From the NCBI GenBank assembly GCA_016281475.1, contig JAEEIS010000060.1, positions 7,645-71,644 on the forward strand: a stretch of DNA of 64,000 nt, given 5' to 3'. Shown here in pieces: positions 49,782-58,912 of this stretch; the stretch's first letter is position 1; the number at the start of each line of letters is the position of its first letter. A program made the position numbers and the translations under genes. Source of the stretch: Bacteroidales bacterium (GTDB lineage Bacteria > Bacteroidota > Bacteroidia > Bacteroidales > P3). The notes beneath the pieces were generated by a model. That model was not told the DNA's origin. It worked only from the letters and a program-made list of their open reading frames with translations, and did not search any database.

Positions 49782-52124
49782 TCAGAATGAGAGTTGCACG
49801 CCCAGTTCGAACATGGGGATGGTGGCAGTGCAATCGCACTTGCTATAACGGGTCGGCAAAGAGAAACGTCCGTAGATGCCGAAGATATCGTATACTATAC
49901 GGGTGGTGACACCAAACACAAATCTGTAGTCTTCTACCGGGACTGTCAAACGATAGTTAGCAGTCTTTTTACTATATCCACTGCCACCGTTGGGGTATTT
50001 TAGGAAGTAGTTGTTCGAGAAGTTCCATCCCACAAAGGCTCCTAAATCCCAATAGATGCCGTTGCTAAACATGCCACCCGGCACAAAGCGCACACGCTGG
50101 AAGACCTCAAAAGCGAGTTGGTTTTGTTCTAGACGTTTGACATCAACATCAAACTTCTCAGCATCACTAAGACCAAGCACCCGATCAATCACCGTAGTTT
50201 CGTCGGTTGGATAATTGATATCCGAAACATTCCATTCCAAGCCTATGCCCAAACTGTATGCCTTACCAAAATTCCGCATCATGCGGTAGCCCATGTGGAA
50301 ACTGGGCGACCAGAATTTGAGTCCATTAACCCCAATCGGCACGCGGTCGCCAAATTGGACATAGAAACTGCCACTCTTCTTGGCGTTGCTGCCCCAATTG
50401 GAGGGAACCAAGTCGGAAGCATCGCGGTCATATTGAGTTGTCATCGTGTAATTATTGTCGGGTGTAAAACCGACTGTGGATGGATCCGGATGGGTTTTGG
50501 CAACAAATTCGGCTCTTTCAAGGCGCATCCGCTGCCAGTCCTTGTCGGAGAGGCTGTACGACAAAGTGAAGCCATTGTAGCAGACATTGAGTCGGCAGCT
50601 GTCGAGCGAGCCTTTGTAGAATTGCAGGCAGTCTTTGGGGTGTACATTCTTCAACTCTATGCTGGAATATTTCACCAAGGTGCCGTCGGGACGCTGCTTG
50701 TTGTAGAAGATGGTAGCAAACTCTGTCGGCTCCAGCAGGTGCACCTCCACTGAGTCCTTGGTCTCGCGAAGCACAAAGGTGGGGGCTATCTTCCTTGGCT
50801 CATTAACAAAGAAGGAGGCTTGTGGCACACCGTAGCCCAACGCATAGTCGTAATAGGGGTATAGGTCGGCGGACTTCTGTATCAAGTCGAACATCTCCAT
50901 AGCAGTCTTGCCAGGCATGGTCTGCCAAGCACAGGCTGCGAAGCCGGCCGTCAGTGGGCATGAGAAGGATGTGCCATAGACGGTGTTGACAGCCTTGTTG
51001 CTGCTGTTGGCAGCGGCATAGACGTGGCCGAAAGCCGATACATTGGGCTTCAGCCTCCCGTCGGCTGAGGGACCGTATGAGCTGAAGCTAATGTGACGAT
51101 AACGGTCGAGACTCATCTCGATACCACCCACGCAGAGCACGCTATCTGCATCCGACGGGGTGACGATAGTCTTCCATTCTTTCGTGTCGGCCTCATTGCC
51201 TGCCGAGCAACATACCAGTATGCCCTTCTTGGCTGCCAAGTTGCCAGCCTTAGCAACATAGGATTTACCGTCCATGTCTTTTGTCCAATAACGCTCTTTG
51301 CCATAGCCGAGCGAGCTACTGATAATATTGGCACCGTGTTTGTCGGCACGTTCCACTGCCTGCATCCACCATACCTCTTCTTTGAAAGGCTCCAACTCAA
51401 CCTCGGTGCGATAGAGCAGAAACTCAGCACCCGTTGCCATGCCCAACTGCATCTTGCCGACAATACCGGTGATGCAAGAGAGGGTGGAAAGACCGTGGCT
51501 GTTCCAACCATACACGTCCGCTTTCTTGTTGGGGAAGTTCCAAGTGTCGAGGATGCGGTGGTTGTCGCGCAGATGCTTGAAAGCAGAATGCGTGTTGACA
51601 CGGGGGAACCCGCCGTCGAACACAGCGATACGCATCCCCTTGCCATCAATACCTTTGTCGCGGAAAAGGTTGCCCTGCATACGCACCACTTGGTCGGTGA
51701 GTTTGGGAAGGTCTGAGGGTTCGGATGGCTCTGAATAAGATGAGGCACTGGTGCTAGAATAGGCTGCCAGCTGCATGTCGCCACCGATGCGCTGGACGCG
51801 GCTGACAAAGGGCAGTTGCTCAATGCGAACAACCTGGTCGGGCGTGGCCACCACGGCCACGGCGTTGAGCCAGCGGCTGCAACCCACCTCCTCAGTGGCA
51901 AGGGCATCCACCTGACCAACATAGTCGCTGTTGAGTGGGTAGTTACTGATGTCGTAGAGGTCTGCCCCGTTCTGCTGGTAGCGTTCGATAGCCTGTGTAT
52001 CAAAATAGCTGTACGGGTCAAATGTTGTGCCTTGTTTGTCGGCGAGAAACACCCAGTAGCACTCCTGCCCAAAGGCTGGCACAAGTGCCATTGCAAAAAT
52101 GAATGATAGAACTAATTTCTTCAT
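49782..52124 (-). CDS. S8 subtilisin-like protease fused to an outer-membrane beta-barrel
   Basis: A 780-residue protein. Signal peptide residues 1-19 (ends PAFG), then a propeptide-like domain (about 20-140) and an S8 catalytic domain: Asp170 in IAVFDGG, His210 in WNSHGLSTL, Asn310 in CCSAGNEA, Ser386 in YGTSFSCP. From about residue 575 the sequence changes to alternating strands (GSFYVQFGDRVP, YSLGIGLEWNV, IYWDLGAFVGWNF, YRFVFGVTTRIVY) and ends LGVQLSF with a terminal Phe, as in outer-membrane barrels. No T9SS tail. The layout resembles an autotransported or barrel-anchored protease. It lies 6 bp after recO and is operonic with porZ. Confidence 0.85.
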   Translation of the reverse strand: MKKLVLSFIFAMALVPAFGQECYWVFLADKQGTTFDPYSYFDTQAIERYQQNGADLYDISNYPLNSDYVGQVDALATEEVGCSRWLNAVAVVATPDQVVRIEQLPFVSRVQRIGGDMQLAAYSSTSASSYSEPSEPSDLPKLTDQVVRMQGNLFRDKGIDGKGMRIAVFDGGFPRVNTHSAFKHLRDNHRILDTWNFPNKKADVYGWNSHGLSTLSCITGIVGKMQLGMATGAEFLLYRTEVELEPFKEEVWWMQAVERADKHGANIISSSLGYGKERYWTKDMDGKSYVAKAGNLAAKKGILVCCSAGNEADTKEWKTIVTPSDADSVLCVGGIEMSLDRYRHISFSSYGPSADGRLKPNVSAFGHVYAAANSSNKAVNTVYGTSFSCPLTAGFAACAWQTMPGKTAMEMFDLIQKSADLYPYYDYALGYGVPQASFFVNEPRKIAPTFVLRETKDSVEVHLLEPTEFATIFYNKQRPDGTLVKYSSIELKNVHPKDCLQFYKGSLDSCRLNVCYNGFTLSYSLSDKDWQRMRLERAEFVAKTHPDPSTVGFTPDNNYTMTTQYDRDASDLVPSNWGSNAKKSGSFYVQFGDRVPIGVNGLKFWSPSFHMGYRMMRNFGKAYSLGIGLEWNVSDINYPTDETTVIDRVLGLSDAEKFDVDVKRLEQNQLAFEVFQRVRFVPGGMFSNGIYWDLGAFVGWNFSNNYFLKYPNGGSGYSKKTANYRLTVPVEDYRFVFGVTTRIVYDIFGIYGRFSLPTRYSKCDCTATIPMFELGVQLSF

Positions 52125-52130
52125 AATGGT

Positions 52131-52865
52131 TTATTGTAGTATTGTGTGTATTATTTCGTGTGATTTGAAATTGCGAAACTCCGTCAGATGCATCTGGTAG
52201 TATTCCAACAGCCGGTTGATTAGTGTGGTACGTTGCGCCAGTGTTGCCAGTGGGCACGGTGTGCCTTTATGCACTGCCTGCAGGTAGTAGTGTAGCAACT
52301 GCGAGGTTGAGGCATCCAGTGTGTGTTCGCCTGCATACTGGTATCTGCCTGCCAGCATATCGAACAGCGGCTCTCGAGTGCTATAGTTGTCCCGTGGCTC
52401 TATACCCAGGTGCCTCGACACCTTCAGTAAAAACTGTATGGGATGCTGCGATAGTGCCACACTTTTGTTGTCAAACGCACAGCTGTCCGCCACATAGTCA
52501 AACAGCTCCGGCATGGGCTCTTCTTCACGGAGTGTCTTGTACAGCACTTCGGTCATAAAGAATCTCAACGCGTTGTGCACTGCCATATCCGACGGTTGCA
52601 GTCGCCGTTCGGGTTGATTGCCGATGTGTCGTCCCATTTCCTTTATATAGTTTATCTGTGCCTTGGGGTTGTTATAGACCACCAAGTCCAGATGGCTCAA
52701 CGGCTGCAGCATGTTCTGCTTGGTTTTGCTGCCTCCCTTGCGCACCCCTTTGATGATATAGGAACGCACCCCTAGCTGCCGGGTGAATATCTTGGCAATC
52801 ACCGACGTTTCAGAATACTCTGTAGTATGTAGCACCAATGCCGGGGTGGAGAGTGTGGGAGTCAT
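52131..52865 (-). CDS. recO: DNA repair protein RecO
   Basis: A 244-residue recombination mediator that helps load RecA on SSB-coated DNA with RecR. It has an N-terminal OB fold (TPALVLHTTEYSETSVIAKIFTRQLGVRSYIIKGVRK in pieces) and a helical C-terminal domain (FLLKVSRHLGIEPRDNYS). The zinc-binding Cys cluster of some RecO proteins is absent, as in other Bacteroidota. It lies one base after porZ and 6 bp before the protease gene. Confidence 0.9.
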   Translation of the reverse strand: MTPTLSTPALVLHTTEYSETSVIAKIFTRQLGVRSYIIKGVRKGGSKTKQNMLQPLSHLDLVVYNNPKAQINYIKEMGRHIGNQPERRLQPSDMAVHNALRFFMTEVLYKTLREEEPMPELFDYVADSCAFDNKSVALSQHPIQFLLKVSRHLGIEPRDNYSTREPLFDMLAGRYQYAGEHTLDASTSQLLHYYLQAVHKGTPCPLATLAQRTTLINRLLEYYQMHLTEFRNFKSHEIIHTILQ

Positions 52866-52866
52866 G

Positions 52867-55197
52867 CTATCTAATGATTAATATCTTGGCAACTGAACGC
52901 ATCTTGCCCATCTGGTCGGAGGCAAAGACAAAGTAGGTGCCACTGGCAACACGCTGGCCTTGCAGCGTCTTGCCATTCCAAACGGCCTGCCCACCGTGTG
53001 CCGTAGTCGAAAACACCACATGCCCACGGGCATCGGTGACATGCACCAACGCATCTCGCACAAAGCCCTTGATGGCTATGGGGCCGTCATATTCTGGCCT
53101 GACAGGGTTGGGGAAGGCATGGATGTCGAATGCCGGGTAGTCATCGGCAACCGTTGCCGTAGAGCGGTAGGACTGCAAACCCATATTGGTGCCAACAAAG
53201 ACCACCCCCGTTTCGGGATGCACCGCCAAAGCAACAATCTTGTCCGAATTGAGCGGACTGTTGGCTGTGGTGAAATGGTGCAGTTGTTCCAACCCGTTGG
53301 CGGAGATAAGGTACAGACCATTGTTCGAAGTCCCCACCCACTTGCGGTTGGCACCGTCGACTGCCATACAGGTGATACTCTCGTATGCCATCAAATACTC
53401 GTTGATGCCGTCTTCATTATATAATATGTTGCTGCATGTCACCGGCGACTGCTCACCACGACCGCCATTGGTGAAGGCCCTATAGCCGTCGTAGATTACC
53501 TTCAGACCTTTGTCGGTGCCAAACCAGATGTCTCCCGACCTATCCTGCACCAAACACGTCACCGTATGGGTTTCCAACTTGCTACCGTTATTGGGGCTCA
53601 CGTATGCCATCTTTCCTTCCCCATCGTGAATGTAAATACGGTTGGCACGTCCGACAAACCATTTATAGCCTCGCACACTGTCCCATATCACCTTGTCAAT
53701 CTCACGTTTCTCTCCCGTGATGCCTTGCATCATTGCGCTAATATCAAAAGACTTCCACTCCCCGTCGCGATAGCGCACCGCCAGGCCTTTGTCCACCAAC
53801 GAATTGGTCACCCATAGGTTTCCCTGGTCGTCATAAGCCAGTCCCGCCACCCTCAAATGTGTGAAATCCCCTCTCCTATAAGGAGTCAGGGCATTGTTAG
53901 TATTGTTGCCATCGTAAAGCACATTCACCTTACCGTCCTGTATATCCACCACCCCATTACCCCATGCAGTTGCACTGAGGTGGTTCTTGTCCTTGGGGTC
54001 TATCGCCACATTCAATATGTCTTGGTACGCCTCCCCCAGACCTCCGTCGCCTATGTTGGACCAACTATTATTGTCAAAGATGGAAAGACTGCCCCGCAAT
54101 AACATATTCTCGTAGGTGGGCTTCTTGCCTCCAGGACAGAGGTACAGCCCGTCGTCAGTGGCTGTCAGCGAATAGACATAGTCATCGTTGTATGGACCCA
54201 CCGGCATAAAGCTGCTCGCCTCCATGCGACTGGCTGACGCACTCACCAATCCCGCCCAACCGTGTCCCAACCACAGTGTACCGTCGGCATCCATATCCAC
54301 ATCCCATGCGAACACGCCATAGTCAGGCAGATTCTCCACCACCTCGTCAAGCATAAAGTCCTCGTCATACACCTCCACCCGCGAGAGCCGGTCAAGCAAA
54401 ATGTGTCCGTGGCGGCACTTCATTGCGGTCAGCCTACCTGCCGCCCACGTGCCCCAATTGGTCCAACTGTCGGGCTCCATCTGATAGAATGGCGTCAGGC
54501 TGTCGGGATTGTCCACACATGCCGCTGCCAACAGCCTGCCACGACAGACATCCAACATCCGCACCGACATGCCCCGTAGTGGCGACACTGTGTCCGCGGT
54601 CCATTCATCAAAGATATGCAGCCTGTTGCTATTCTTCGGAGCATACTTTATCCCATTGTCGGTACCCGCCACGATGTAATTGTCCGTAAATGCCACGTCA
54701 TACACCACACACCTGTCCCCATTCTCTCCAATGTAGTACGTCTCCCCTATCTCATGACGACCCCTATCCACCACCACGATGCCGAATCCGGTGGCCAGAT
54801 ATACCTTATCACCATCGAAACGAATACTGTAGACATGCTTGTCGCCGCTGATATTGCTATATTTTATGTCCGCAATATGGTACACCTCACCGCCGTAGTT
54901 GAGGTCTATGCCCGAGTTGCCGTACGCCACCACCAGCCCGTCATGCCTTTCATCGTATGCAAACGTGCTAATACCCACATCCGTCAACCCTTTCACCTTC
55001 GTCATCGCCACAGGCATCGATTTCTGCCTGTCCAAATAGAACATCGCCATGCGGGTGGAAGCATACACCCAGTCGGGTGCCACACTCACCTTCTCAACCC
55101 TCACAAACGAGTTATGGTCCTGCCACTCTCCTATCGCGGGCTGCGCCCCAACTGAAAGGTACAAACAAACAAGTAAAATAAACAATACTTTTTTCAT
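52867..55197 (-). CDS. porZ: T9SS protein PorZ (beta-propeller surface protein with sorting tail)
   Basis: A 776-residue protein, the length I recall for Porphyromonas gingivalis PorZ. Signal peptide MKKVLFILLVCLYLSVGAQ, then two beta-propeller domains of the two-component-regulator-propeller type (VYSIRFDGDKVYLATGFGIVVVD, LAYDDQGNLWVTNS, DRSGDIWFGTDKGL, KWVGTSNNGLYLIS in separate blades), and a C-terminal sorting-domain fold (HAFPNPVRPEYDGPIAIKG ... GTYFVFASDQ ... VAKILIIR). In P. gingivalis PorZ sits on the surface with PorU, binds A-LPS and is required for cargo modification. It follows mreD by 20 bp. Confidence 0.82.
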   Translation of the reverse strand: MKKVLFILLVCLYLSVGAQPAIGEWQDHNSFVRVEKVSVAPDWVYASTRMAMFYLDRQKSMPVAMTKVKGLTDVGISTFAYDERHDGLVVAYGNSGIDLNYGGEVYHIADIKYSNISGDKHVYSIRFDGDKVYLATGFGIVVVDRGRHEIGETYYIGENGDRCVVYDVAFTDNYIVAGTDNGIKYAPKNSNRLHIFDEWTADTVSPLRGMSVRMLDVCRGRLLAAACVDNPDSLTPFYQMEPDSWTNWGTWAAGRLTAMKCRHGHILLDRLSRVEVYDEDFMLDEVVENLPDYGVFAWDVDMDADGTLWLGHGWAGLVSASASRMEASSFMPVGPYNDDYVYSLTATDDGLYLCPGGKKPTYENMLLRGSLSIFDNNSWSNIGDGGLGEAYQDILNVAIDPKDKNHLSATAWGNGVVDIQDGKVNVLYDGNNTNNALTPYRRGDFTHLRVAGLAYDDQGNLWVTNSLVDKGLAVRYRDGEWKSFDISAMMQGITGEKREIDKVIWDSVRGYKWFVGRANRIYIHDGEGKMAYVSPNNGSKLETHTVTCLVQDRSGDIWFGTDKGLKVIYDGYRAFTNGGRGEQSPVTCSNILYNEDGINEYLMAYESITCMAVDGANRKWVGTSNNGLYLISANGLEQLHHFTTANSPLNSDKIVALAVHPETGVVFVGTNMGLQSYRSTATVADDYPAFDIHAFPNPVRPEYDGPIAIKGFVRDALVHVTDARGHVVFSTTAHGGQAVWNGKTLQGQRVASGTYFVFASDQMGKMRSVAKILIIR

Positions 55198-55217
55198 CAG
55201 TCGAAGCGTTAAGCGTT

Positions 55218-55736
55218 TCAGTTTTTGTTCTTTGGACTAATCAGCAGTTGGCACAACATCACCAATATCCATGCCACAGCGGTATTCACCACCATCGATA
55301 TGGCAGTCATGCCGAAATTACCCAGACTGAACGTCTCTAACAATCCGTAGGTAACACTGTATACCAACGCCAGCAGCAACACATACACCGCAAACACCTC
55401 AAAAGGCACGCTCCGCACACTCGGCACGTCCACCACCTCCGTCGGGTCGTCGCGCGTAAGCATCTTGTTGCCAAACAGAATGCGGAAGAACGCCATCATC
55501 GTGCAACTAAACGTATGGAAGCCCGGTATGTTGCAAAACAGGTCTATCAGCCCGCCCGACACAAAGGCAATCAGCAGCAGCGGGATATTACCCAGCCGCG
55601 TGGGCAGCATCATAATGGCCAGTATGTAGATAAACGGCACTACATAGCCTCCCAGATAGACATAGTTGAGCATCAGCACCTGCAGCACCATCAGTGCCAC
55701 AAACCGGAAGATATTCATTAAAACAAGTCTCGTCAT
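55218..55736 (-). CDS. mreD: Rod-shape-determining membrane protein MreD
   Basis: A 172-residue integral membrane protein with five or six hydrophobic segments (FVALMVLQVLMLNYVYL, VVPFIYILAIMMLP, IPLLLIAFVSGGLIDLF). It is part of the MreBCD elongasome that guides cell-wall synthesis. It follows mreC by 4 bp. The usual next genes, mrdA (PBP2) and rodA, are replaced by porZ here. Confidence 0.9.
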   Translation of the reverse strand: MTRLVLMNIFRFVALMVLQVLMLNYVYLGGYVVPFIYILAIMMLPTRLGNIPLLLIAFVSGGLIDLFCNIPGFHTFSCTMMAFFRILFGNKMLTRDDPTEVVDVPSVRSVPFEVFAVYVLLLALVYSVTYGLLETFSLGNFGMTAISMVVNTAVAWILVMLCQLLISPKNKN

Positions 55737-55740
55737 ACTT

Positions 55741-56571
55741 TCAATTTTCTAAAGTCCTTGCCATCAGCGAATCCTGCTCCGCCTTAAAGCGATTGTCGAT
55801 AATATACACGTGGTCCAACTTGGTAAACTCCGTCGCCAGCCGCACCTGAATAGTGTAGAAGCCACTGCCGCGCTCGGTAAAAGCCCTATGCACATAGCCC
55901 ACCATAATTCCTTCGGGGAAATCGTTAGCCATGCCGCTCGTAACGATAGTGTCGTTCCTGCGCAGCCTATAAGTTGTCGGTATGTCAATCAGCGTGGCAT
56001 AGCGGAAGTCGCCACCCCTCCACACCAACGACCCGTTGGTATTGATGCGCGGAATCTTCACACTGTTCCTGCTATTCGAATGCAGCACCGGCATCACCGT
56101 GCAGAAATTGTCCGTCGTGTTTACCACCACGCCCACAATGCCCTGCGGCGATATCACTGCCTGGTCCAGCTTCACACCCTGCCGACGGCCCTTGTTCAGC
56201 ATAATATAGTTGTTACGCTGATTCCACGAATTCTTTATCACCTGCGCCTCCGTGTAGCTGTAACGCTGGTTATACACCGTGTCCTCATGTTGGAAAGTGC
56301 GCAAATTGTAGCTGATATACGACGACTCAAGCTGTGCCCGCAATTCTGCGTTCTCGGCAGCCAGCATTTCGTTCTCGCGCCGCAAACCGAAATAGTCGAA
56401 CACCGATGTCACCACACCATAGCAGCGTCCCGCCACACCGTTGCTCGCCTGCACTATCTTCGACGACTGGTAATTACTATTCTTCGTTATAAACACTATC
56501 GCCAGTATCTCCAACAGCAGAAACACGAACACATAATTATACCGTTTAAAAAAAGCCAGCAGCGATTCCAT
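55741..56571 (-). CDS. mreC: Cell-shape protein MreC
   Basis: A 276-residue protein: N-terminal TM segment (YNYVFVFLLLEILAIVFI), a periplasmic coiled coil (about residues 60-100, RRENEMLAAENAELRAQLE) and beta-barrel-like domains (NKGRRQGVKLDQAVISPQGIVGVVV, NDTIVTSGMANDFPEGIMVGYV). It links MreB filaments to PBP2. The length and gene order with mreD are standard. Confidence 0.95.
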   Translation of the reverse strand: MESLLAFFKRYNYVFVFLLLEILAIVFITKNSNYQSSKIVQASNGVAGRCYGVVTSVFDYFGLRRENEMLAAENAELRAQLESSYISYNLRTFQHEDTVYNQRYSYTEAQVIKNSWNQRNNYIMLNKGRRQGVKLDQAVISPQGIVGVVVNTTDNFCTVMPVLHSNSRNSVKIPRINTNGSLVWRGGDFRYATLIDIPTTYRLRRNDTIVTSGMANDFPEGIMVGYVHRAFTERGSGFYTIQVRLATEFTKLDHVYIIDNRFKAEQDSLMARTLEN

Positions 56572-56690
56572 GTTTGAATTTTGGTATTATTGTTTGAATT
56601 GAAAGGTGAAAATATAATCATTGAGGTACAAACGACCGCCCGCAAGGTTTCAATTTTCAACTTTCAATTTTCAATTTAATAGGTAGTTAT
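56572..56690. repeat. AT-rich inverted spacer (TTGAAA/TTTCAA family)
   Basis: TTGAATTGAAAGGTGAAAA (from 56594) faces TTTCAATTTTCAACTTTCAATTTTCAATTT (56648-56677, broken by repeats), around a GC-rich centre (CGACCGCCCGCAAGG). Similar spacers lie at 57241-57380, 61847-61918 and between plus-strand genes near 7665, 8865 and 9361. They can fold as long A-T hairpins in the mRNA between cotranscribed genes. Confidence 0.6.
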
Positions 56691-57240
56691 TAATAATTCT
56701 CTGTGTTTCGTCCACGGCATTGTCCAGCAGGTCGTTCACCACCGTCACGTCGAACCTGTCCGACATCTTCAACTCCTCGGCACTGCGTGCAAGCCGCTTG
56801 GCTATAGCCTCCTCGCTCTCCGTACCCCGACTGCGCAGCCGTTGGCTCAGCACCTCCACACTGGGCGGCATCACAAATATCGCCAACGCATCCGACCCGA
56901 AATACTTCTTGATATTCATGCCTCCGTTCACATCCACATCGAAAATAATCACATGCCCGTTATCCCAGATACGGTCAATCTCCGACTTCAGCGTGCCGTA
57001 GCAGGTGCCGGCATACACCTCCTCCCACTCCAGAAACTCGCCCGCTTCCACACGCTGGGCAAAAGTCTCAGGACTCAGGAAATAGTAGTCCACGCCGTCC
57101 TTCTCGCCCTCACGCGGAGCGCGGCTGGTTGCCGAAATCGAAAACTCGAAACAGTCGAACCGCTTCAATATCTCGCGGATGATAGTGGTCTTGCCACTCC
57201 CCGACGGAGCCGAAAACAATATAGCCTTACGATGATTCAT
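56671..57240 (-). CDS. gmk: Guanylate kinase
   Basis: A 189-residue enzyme that phosphorylates GMP to GDP. P-loop APSGSGKTT at residues 11-19; GMP-binding block SATSRAPREGEKDGVDYYFLS; ISFDVDVNG-type segment IIFDVDVNGGMNIKKYF; and LRSRGTESEEAIAKRLARSAEE (lid). The length is normal. It lies in the minus-strand run between the helix-repeat protein and mreC. Confidence 0.96.
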   Translation of the reverse strand: MNHRKAILFSAPSGSGKTTIIREILKRFDCFEFSISATSRAPREGEKDGVDYYFLSPETFAQRVEAGEFLEWEEVYAGTCYGTLKSEIDRIWDNGHVIIFDVDVNGGMNIKKYFGSDALAIFVMPPSVEVLSQRLRSRGTESEEAIAKRLARSAEELKMSDRFDVTVVNDLLDNAVDETQRIINNYLLN

Positions 57241-57380
57241 TTAAATTGAAAGGTGAAAATTGAAAATTGGAATTAATTTATGGTGATAATTGAATTAGAT
57301 TGAAAGATGAAACTGAAACTATTGAGACATTCAATGTCGCCCCGCGAGGTTTCATTTTTCACCTTTCAATTTTCAATTTA
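57241..57380. repeat. AT-rich inverted spacer (TTGAAA/TTTCAA family)
   Basis: AAATTGAAAGGTGAAAATTG (57242-57261) and TGAAAGATGAAAC face TTTCACCTTTCAATTTTCAATTT-type sequence near 57354-57380 around CGCCCCGCGAGG. Same family and same GC-rich centre as the 56572 spacer. Confidence 0.6.
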
Positions 57381-58526
57381 TTAAAATTTTCTCTCAAATA
57401 TCCGATAGAAACCTTTTACTACCACCGAGTTGCTGTCCCATTTATACTGCTGGGCCACCTCCTCCACGTATGCCAAAGCCTCCTCGCGCGAGGTGATGGC
57501 GTTCAGCTGGAGGATAAAGTCATTATACGCCTTCATGTTGTTGTGGAACAGTTCGCTCATAAAGCTGAACTTGTCGTTGATGTTGATAATCGTGCGCAGG
57601 TCGTCCACCTTCTTGGCATTCACGCGGGTCTCCAATTGTTCCTCCACGTTGCGCTGATGCTTCGTGAGCGTGTCAGCCAAAGTGCGCACCTCCTTTTTCG
57701 CCACCGGCGAAACGCCACCGGCAGCATTGCGCGACACTGACGACCCACTAGTTTCATTTCCAAAAAAGTCCAACAGCGACTCCTGTCGTTCGCCCGCAGG
57801 CTGGTCGCTGAAAAGTTCGTCGTTGGGGTTGCCTTCCAACTTATCTATTTGCGGATCCATGATAGGCTCGCTCGGGACCTCGGGCGTGGCGGGCGCAAAA
57901 GTTGGGCGGAACTCTTCTTCCACAATCTTGCGCGCCTTCTCCTCAGCCAATCGCTTCTCCTCGGCGGCCTTCTTCGCGGCAGCCTCCTCGGCCAAACGCT
58001 TTTCCTCGGCGGCCTTCTTCGCGGCAGCCTCCTCAGCCAAACGCTTCTCCTCGGCGGCCTTCTTCGCGGCAGCCTCCTCGGCAAGGCGTTTCTCCTCGGC
58101 GGCCTTCTTCGCGGCAGCCTCCTCAGCCAATCGCTTCTCCTCTGCGGCCTTCTTCGCGGCAGCCTCCTCGGCCAATCGCTTCTCCTCTGCGGCCTTCTTC
58201 GCGGCAGCCTCCTCGGCAAGGCGTTTCTCCTCGGCGGCCTTCTTCGCGGCAGCCTCCTCAGCCAATCGCTTCTCCTCTGCGGCCTTCTTCGCGGCAGCCT
58301 CCTCGGCAAGGCGTTTTTCCTCAGCGGCCTTGTCTGCGTCAGCATTGATTGTCACCTGCGACACGCCAGTCTCAATTTGCAACGCCACCATATAGAGATT
58401 ACGCAACTCTTCCAATATGATGTCAACCTCTATTTGGGGAGTCTTACCCTCATTTTTACGAATACGCGAGGCTATCAAACCCAGCCTTTCCATGCCCTCC
58501 ACGAGCGAGTTTACGATGTTGTTCAT
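57381..58526 (-). CDS. Conserved Bacteroidota protein with 15-residue charged helical repeats
   Basis: A 381-residue protein in three parts. The N-terminus (1-60) is helical ([21 protein letters not shown]). Residues ~66-198 are nine tandem units of [15 protein letters not shown], a predicted single alpha helix or coiled coil with i to i+4 Glu/Lys pairs. The C-terminus (from about 300) has [20 protein letters not shown] and the tail [14 protein letters not shown], a block I recall from a conserved but uncharacterised Bacteroidota family. No signal peptide or TM segment. The position before gmk-mreC-mreD suggests a cell-shape or envelope link, which is inference. Confidence 0.78.
   Translation of the reverse strand: MNNIVNSLVEGMERLGLIASRIRKNEGKTPQIEVDIILEELRNLYMVALQIETGVSQVTINADADKAAEEKRLAEEAAAKKAAEEKRLAEEAAAKKAAEEKRLAEEAAAKKAAEEKRLAEEAAAKKAAEEKRLAEEAAAKKAAEEKRLAEEAAAKKAAEEKRLAEEAAAKKAAEEKRLAEEAAAKKAAEEKRLAEEKARKIVEEEFRPTFAPATPEVPSEPIMDPQIDKLEGNPNDELFSDQPAGERQESLLDFFGNETSGSSVSRNAAGGVSPVAKKEVRTLADTLTKHQRNVEEQLETRVNAKKVDDLRTIININDKFSFMSELFHNNMKAYNDFILQLNAITSREEALAYVEEVAQQYKWDSNSVVVKGFYRIFERKF
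57941..58332 (-). repeat. 45-bp coding tandem repeat, about 8.7 copies
   Basis: Units encode the 15-residue helix repeat. They differ by a few silent changes in patterns that recur in non-adjacent units (GCAAGGCG versus GCCAATCG/GCCAAACG variants), which indicates recent unequal recombination or slippage. The length is a multiple of three per unit, so copy-number change would keep the frame. Confidence 0.9.
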
Positions 58527-58849
58527 ATATTAAATATTATTTATATCATTGACTAAAAAAACTTTGCGCGCCCACGCCGCACGCAAAACAATTTGTAAAA
58601 ATACGAAAATAATTTGAATTGAAAGATGAAAAACGAAAAATCATTCACACCCATCCCAACTTCCTACATACCCCTACGTACACCCAGCCTGACTCCCTCC
58701 AATCGTCGATCTGTTATTGCTTCATCATCAGTTGTTCTTTGCTATTACAGCCTATAACAGCCCTCTGCTGGGGTGTCGAAATTTGACTTTTGGCGGGAGG
58801 CAGAGGGGATTTTTTTTAGTATTATTTCCATTTTATGACTTTTTTTTTG

Positions 58850-58857
58850 TATTTTTG
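58850..58857 (+). promoter_or_regulatory. -7 box (TATTTTTG) for the M16 peptidase gene
   Basis: It matches TAnnTTTG and predicts a ~48-nt leader before the ATG at 58913. The rest of the 58527-58849 spacer shows no gene, RNA or repeat that I recognise. Confidence 0.55.
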
Positions 58858-58912
58858 AAGTTTGGTTAATAACGGCCAACAGAAACAAATTTATTAATTA
58901 ACAATTATTTAT

